Translations under genes and position numbers: made by a program
Source: JBDTRY01 sp039931435
GTDB lineage: Bacteria > Acidobacteriota > Thermoanaerobaculia > Gp7-AA8
DNA: 7,470 nt
NCBI GenBank assembly: GCA_039931435.1
Contig: JBDTRY010000193.1
Span: 1-7,470 of the forward strand
Reading direction: 5' to 3'
The notes under the pieces: model-generated
Told to the model about the DNA's origin: nothing
Seen by the model: only the letters and a program-made list of their open reading frames with translations
Database searches by the model: none
In this document: positions 6,122 through 7,470 of the stretch, piece after piece
Layout: the number at the start of each line of letters is the position of its first letter
How positions within the stretch are numbered: position 1 is the stretch's first letter

Positions 6122-6347
6122 CAACCGGTTCGGACGGGCGGTCCTGGCCTTCGTCCCGCCCTCGAGGATCCGAGGCGCCGTGTCCGGGCGTCGAGGCGAA
6201 CGGGAAGTCTCCGCTTTTACCGGCGCAATCGAGACAGAGGAAATCGTTTCCAAAGTACTCGGCGTCGGGGATTTCGCGCAAGCACTGCGTGCAGAAATGC
6301 CGGCCGGTGCGCTCCTGAAGATTGCGGGCTATATCGTCCTGGATCAC
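6114..6347 (-). CDS. Small CxxC-CxxC zinc-ribbon protein, first gene of the polysaccharide operon
   Basis: This small ORF of about 77 residues has Cys19-x2-Cys22 and Cys38-x2-Cys41, 15 residues apart (HFCTQCLREIP...FLCLDC), a probable zinc-binding ribbon. A hydrophilic, probably disordered tail rich in Gly, Asp and Pro follows. It has no signal peptide or membrane segment, so it is probably cytoplasmic. I do not recognise a named family. It looks real: codon third positions are GC-rich, its stop (6116-6114) overlaps the glycosyltransferase ATG by 8 bases, and the cysteine spacing is orderly. I chose GTG at 6347 because AAGG lies 7 nt upstream. A second in-frame GTG at 6365 would add 6 residues but lacks a Shine-Dalgarno sequence or -10 box at the right distance. 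A role as regulator or accessory of the pathway would be a guess from position only. Confidence 0.65.
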   Translation of the reverse strand: MIQDDIARNLQERTGRHFCTQCLREIPDAEYFGNDFLCLDCAGKSGDFPFASTPGHGASDPRGRDEGQDRPSEPVDE

Positions 6348-6444
6348 GGCGGAACCTTGTAGCACGGCGGGTTGGATAAAGCGAGCACGGCCGCGGGAGA
6401 CCGAGCTCCAGGCAACGTCATCCCGAGTGGACCAACAACGGGGC

Positions 6445-6470
6445 GCTGAACCAGGGTGAAGAAACTCTAT
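6445..6470. repeat. Second palindrome family, unit A (right arm only)
   Basis: This 26-base segment, GCTGAACCAGGG followed by TGAAGAAACTCTAT, is the same as 6511-6536 except for one base. The GAGTTTCTT left arm that accompanies units B and C is missing here, so unit A is a truncated copy. Similarity to unit C extends leftward: 6431-6444 resembles 6675-6690. Confidence 0.7.
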
Positions 6471-6475
6471 CCTTG

Positions 6476-6536
6476 TGTGAGTTTCTTACAAGCGAGGGCA
6501 CAGCGCGGGCGCAGAACCAGGGTGAAGAAACTCTAT
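6476..6536. repeat. Second palindrome family, unit B (complete)
   Basis: The left arm TGTGAGTTTCTTACAAGC (6476-6493) and right arm (6511-6536, ending AAGAAACTCTAT) form an inverted repeat with a 9-bp core, GAGTTTCTT pairing with AAGAAACTC, around a GC-rich middle. It begins 5 bases after unit A. It is unrelated in sequence to the GTCATCC family and looks like a REP-type element. Confidence 0.7.
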
Positions 6537-6544
6537 GGCCGGCT

Positions 6545-6645
6545 GTCATCCTGAGCGTCGAGCGAAGGATCTCTTCCACCTTCCCGGTTGCCAGCCCATT
6601 CCTCGTTGAAGAGATCCTTCGCTCGCTGCGCTCCCTCAGGATGAC
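6545..6645. repeat. GTCATCC-family palindrome, locus 3
   Basis: The left arm begins GTCATCCTGAGCGTCGAGCG (6545-6564) and continues AAGGATCTCTTCC. The right arm, 6608-6645, is its reverse complement apart from a few extra bases. This is the best-preserved copy in the window. It lies between units B and C of the second palindrome family. Confidence 0.85.
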
Positions 6646-6655
6646 AAGCGCCTCA

Positions 6656-6714
6656 TGTGAGTTTCTTACAAGCCGCCAACAGCGGGAGCCGCTGAACCAG
6701 AGGTAAGAAACTAC
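6656..6714. repeat. Second palindrome family, unit C (complete)
   Basis: The left arm at 6656-6673 is identical over 18 bases to that of unit B. The right arm at 6691-6714 differs from unit B so as to pair better: AGTTTCTTAC (6660-6669) matches GTAAGAAACT (6703-6712) perfectly over 10 bp. Retained pairing suggests the hairpin itself matters or that the copy is recent. Confidence 0.7.
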
Positions 6715-6721
6715 CAGCGCC

Positions 6722-6807
6722 GTCATCTCGAGATCTTCCGCGCGCCGGACGACGGGCGGCCTTACACGAGCGGGAGATCCTTCGCTCGCTTCGCTCCTCA
6801 GGATGAC
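6722..6807. repeat. GTCATCC-family palindrome, locus 4, left arm eroded
   Basis: The right arm at 6772-6807 is intact (GGGAGATCCTTCGCTC...CTCAGGATGAC). The left arm at 6722-6739, GTCATCTCGAGATCTTCC, has lost its middle. The element ends 28 bases from the stop codon of the DUF1501 gene and could fold in the 3' end of that transcript. Confidence 0.75.
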
Positions 6808-6835
6808 ATGAATGTTTACGCGTGCGGGCAGCTAC

Positions 6836-7470
6836 CTAGCGCCGGCTTCGCAGTTTCAGGACGGACGACGGCTTCTCTACAAAACCGAGATTGGCGTAGC
6901 TGGCATTCAGTACCGGAAGTGGATCCTGGCCAAACCAGTCGCTGATGATCGTCGAGTAGATGGCGCGAAAATCAATCTCCGTGCGCAGATCACCCTGATC
7001 GAGATTTCCGAGATCGGGAACATCGCCGTAGAACGTTCCTCCTTTCACCTGTTGGCCCATGAGGAAGACCGTGCCTGCTTTGCCATGGTCGGTTCCCAGG
7101 CTGGCGTTTTCCTGAACGCGACGTCCGAATTCGGACCATCCCATGACCATGACCCTGTCGGCCACGTTGCGATTCGAAATGTCCTTGTCGAATGCGGACA
7201 GCGAATCGGAGACGTCCGTCCAGAGGTCGGCGTGTGTATTGACCTGCTGGCTGTGCGTGTCGAAGCCCGAGGTCTTGATCCAGATGGCGTGCGTGCCGAC
7301 GTTTCCGGCGGCGAGTTGTGCGGCAAGCTTGAAGGCATTGCCCAGGGCGGAGCTCGGATACGTCACTGAAGTCGAAGCGGGAGGAATCGTTTTCAGGAGG
7401 TCGATGGCGTTGAACGCTTCTGCTCCCTGGTCACGGATATCCTCGCGCGACTGATTCGATTGCGCATAGT
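6836..7470 (-). CDS. DUF1501 domain protein, C-terminal part, cut by the right edge
   Basis: The frame is open from the right edge (first complete codon 7468-7466) to a TAG at 6838-6836, giving about 210 C-terminal residues. An internal GTG at 7366 is not the true start, because coding continues upstream with YAQSNQSREDIRDQGAEAF. Recognisable DUF1501 features, in order, are GFDTHSQQ, VMVMGWSEFGRRVQENASLG, TDHGKAGTVFLMGQQVKGG with FYGDVPDL, and DFRAIYSTIISDWFG. The family belongs to the alkaline phosphatase/sulfatase-like group, usually exported with a Tat signal, and is often encoded beside a DUF1800 protein; its biochemical role is not established. The signal peptide and neighbour would lie beyond the window. 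The TDHG motif probably contributes metal-binding residues, by analogy with the superfamily. Confidence 0.9.
   Translation of the reverse strand, partial: YAQSNQSREDIRDQGAEAFNAIDLLKTIPPASTSVTYPSSALGNAFKLAAQLAAGNVGTHAIWIKTSGFDTHSQQVNTHADLWTDVSDSLSAFDKDISNRNVADRVMVMGWSEFGRRVQENASLGTDHGKAGTVFLMGQQVKGGTFYGDVPDLGNLDQGDLRTEIDFRAIYSTIISDWFGQDPLPVLNASYANLGFVEKPSSVLKLRSRR

Larger units (their letters stand above)
6366..6835. other. Gene-free repeat island between the DUF1501 gene and the polysaccharide operon
   Basis: These 470 bases separate two minus-strand transcription units and hold two families of inverted repeats, listed separately. Short ORFs here are translations of the palindromes and have no protein features. 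The region should contain the promoter of the polysaccharide operon, but none is clear: the only AT-rich candidate, GCTTTATCC on the minus strand near 6375-6383, matches a -10 box poorly. It may also contain the end of the DUF1501 transcript. Confidence 0.7.

Noticed and set aside
6122..6253. Upstream start for the GT4 glycosyltransferase, adding 44 residues
   Set aside because: The extension is low-complexity and precedes the normal family N-terminus; the stretch is better explained as the zinc-ribbon gene in another frame.
6445..6714. Possible CRISPR array
   Set aside because: There are only three unequal units with internal inverted arms, no regular spacers and no cas gene.
6418..6726. 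Short ORFs on both strands in the repeat island
   Set aside because: Their internal peptide repeats come directly from the nucleotide palindromes; no start signal or domain is present.

Overview
The window looks like chromosomal DNA from a moderately GC-rich, Gram-negative-type bacterium. I favour Acidobacteriota, without certainty. The grounds are dispersed palindromes of the GTCATCCTGAG...CGAAGGATCT type between genes, a DUF1501 protein, a C5-pathway hemL, and genes whose -10 boxes sit almost on the start codon. There is no sign of a phage, plasmid, insertion sequence, CRISPR array or defence system, and I saw no tRNA or rRNA gene.

Layout, left to right. (1) Bases 1-315: the first ten codons of a possible minus-strand gene leaving the left edge, with a TATAAT box 7 nt before its ATG, then a palindromic repeat and a decayed half copy. 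(2) 316-2054: the cell-division ABC transporter pair ftsE (minus) and ftsX (plus). They are transcribed divergently from an 80-bp gap instead of forming the usual ftsE-ftsX operon. (3) 2119-3411: hemL, glutamate-1-semialdehyde aminomutase, plus strand, with its own TATAAT box. (4) 3412-3626: a gap between convergent genes holding two half copies of the palindrome in reversed arrangement. (5) 3627-6347: a compact minus-strand operon with overlapping stops and starts. In transcription order it has a small CxxC...CxxC zinc-ribbon protein, a GT4 (WbaZ-like) glycosyltransferase, and a polyprenyl-phosphate glycosyl-1-phosphate transferase that starts surface-polysaccharide synthesis. (6) 6366-6835: a gene-free repeat island mixing two palindrome families. 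(7) 6836-7470: the C-terminal part of a DUF1501 protein, minus strand, cut by the right edge.

How the genes work together: FtsE and FtsX form one membrane complex that controls septal peptidoglycan hydrolysis, so the two divergent promoters would have to be balanced. Both promoters share an extended -10 (TGCTAT...) exactly 7 nt before the start codon. In the polysaccharide operon, the phosphotransferase loads the first sugar phosphate onto the lipid carrier, and the GT4 enzyme probably adds a later sugar. hemL (tetrapyrrole synthesis) and the DUF1501 gene appear functionally unrelated to their neighbours.

No new multi-gene system is evident. The points most worth a second look are the divergent ftsE/ftsX pair, the shared near-leaderless promoter design, an asparagine replacing the usual aromatic residue in the HemL active site, the zinc-ribbon ORF coupled to the glycosyltransferase, and the two interleaved palindrome families.
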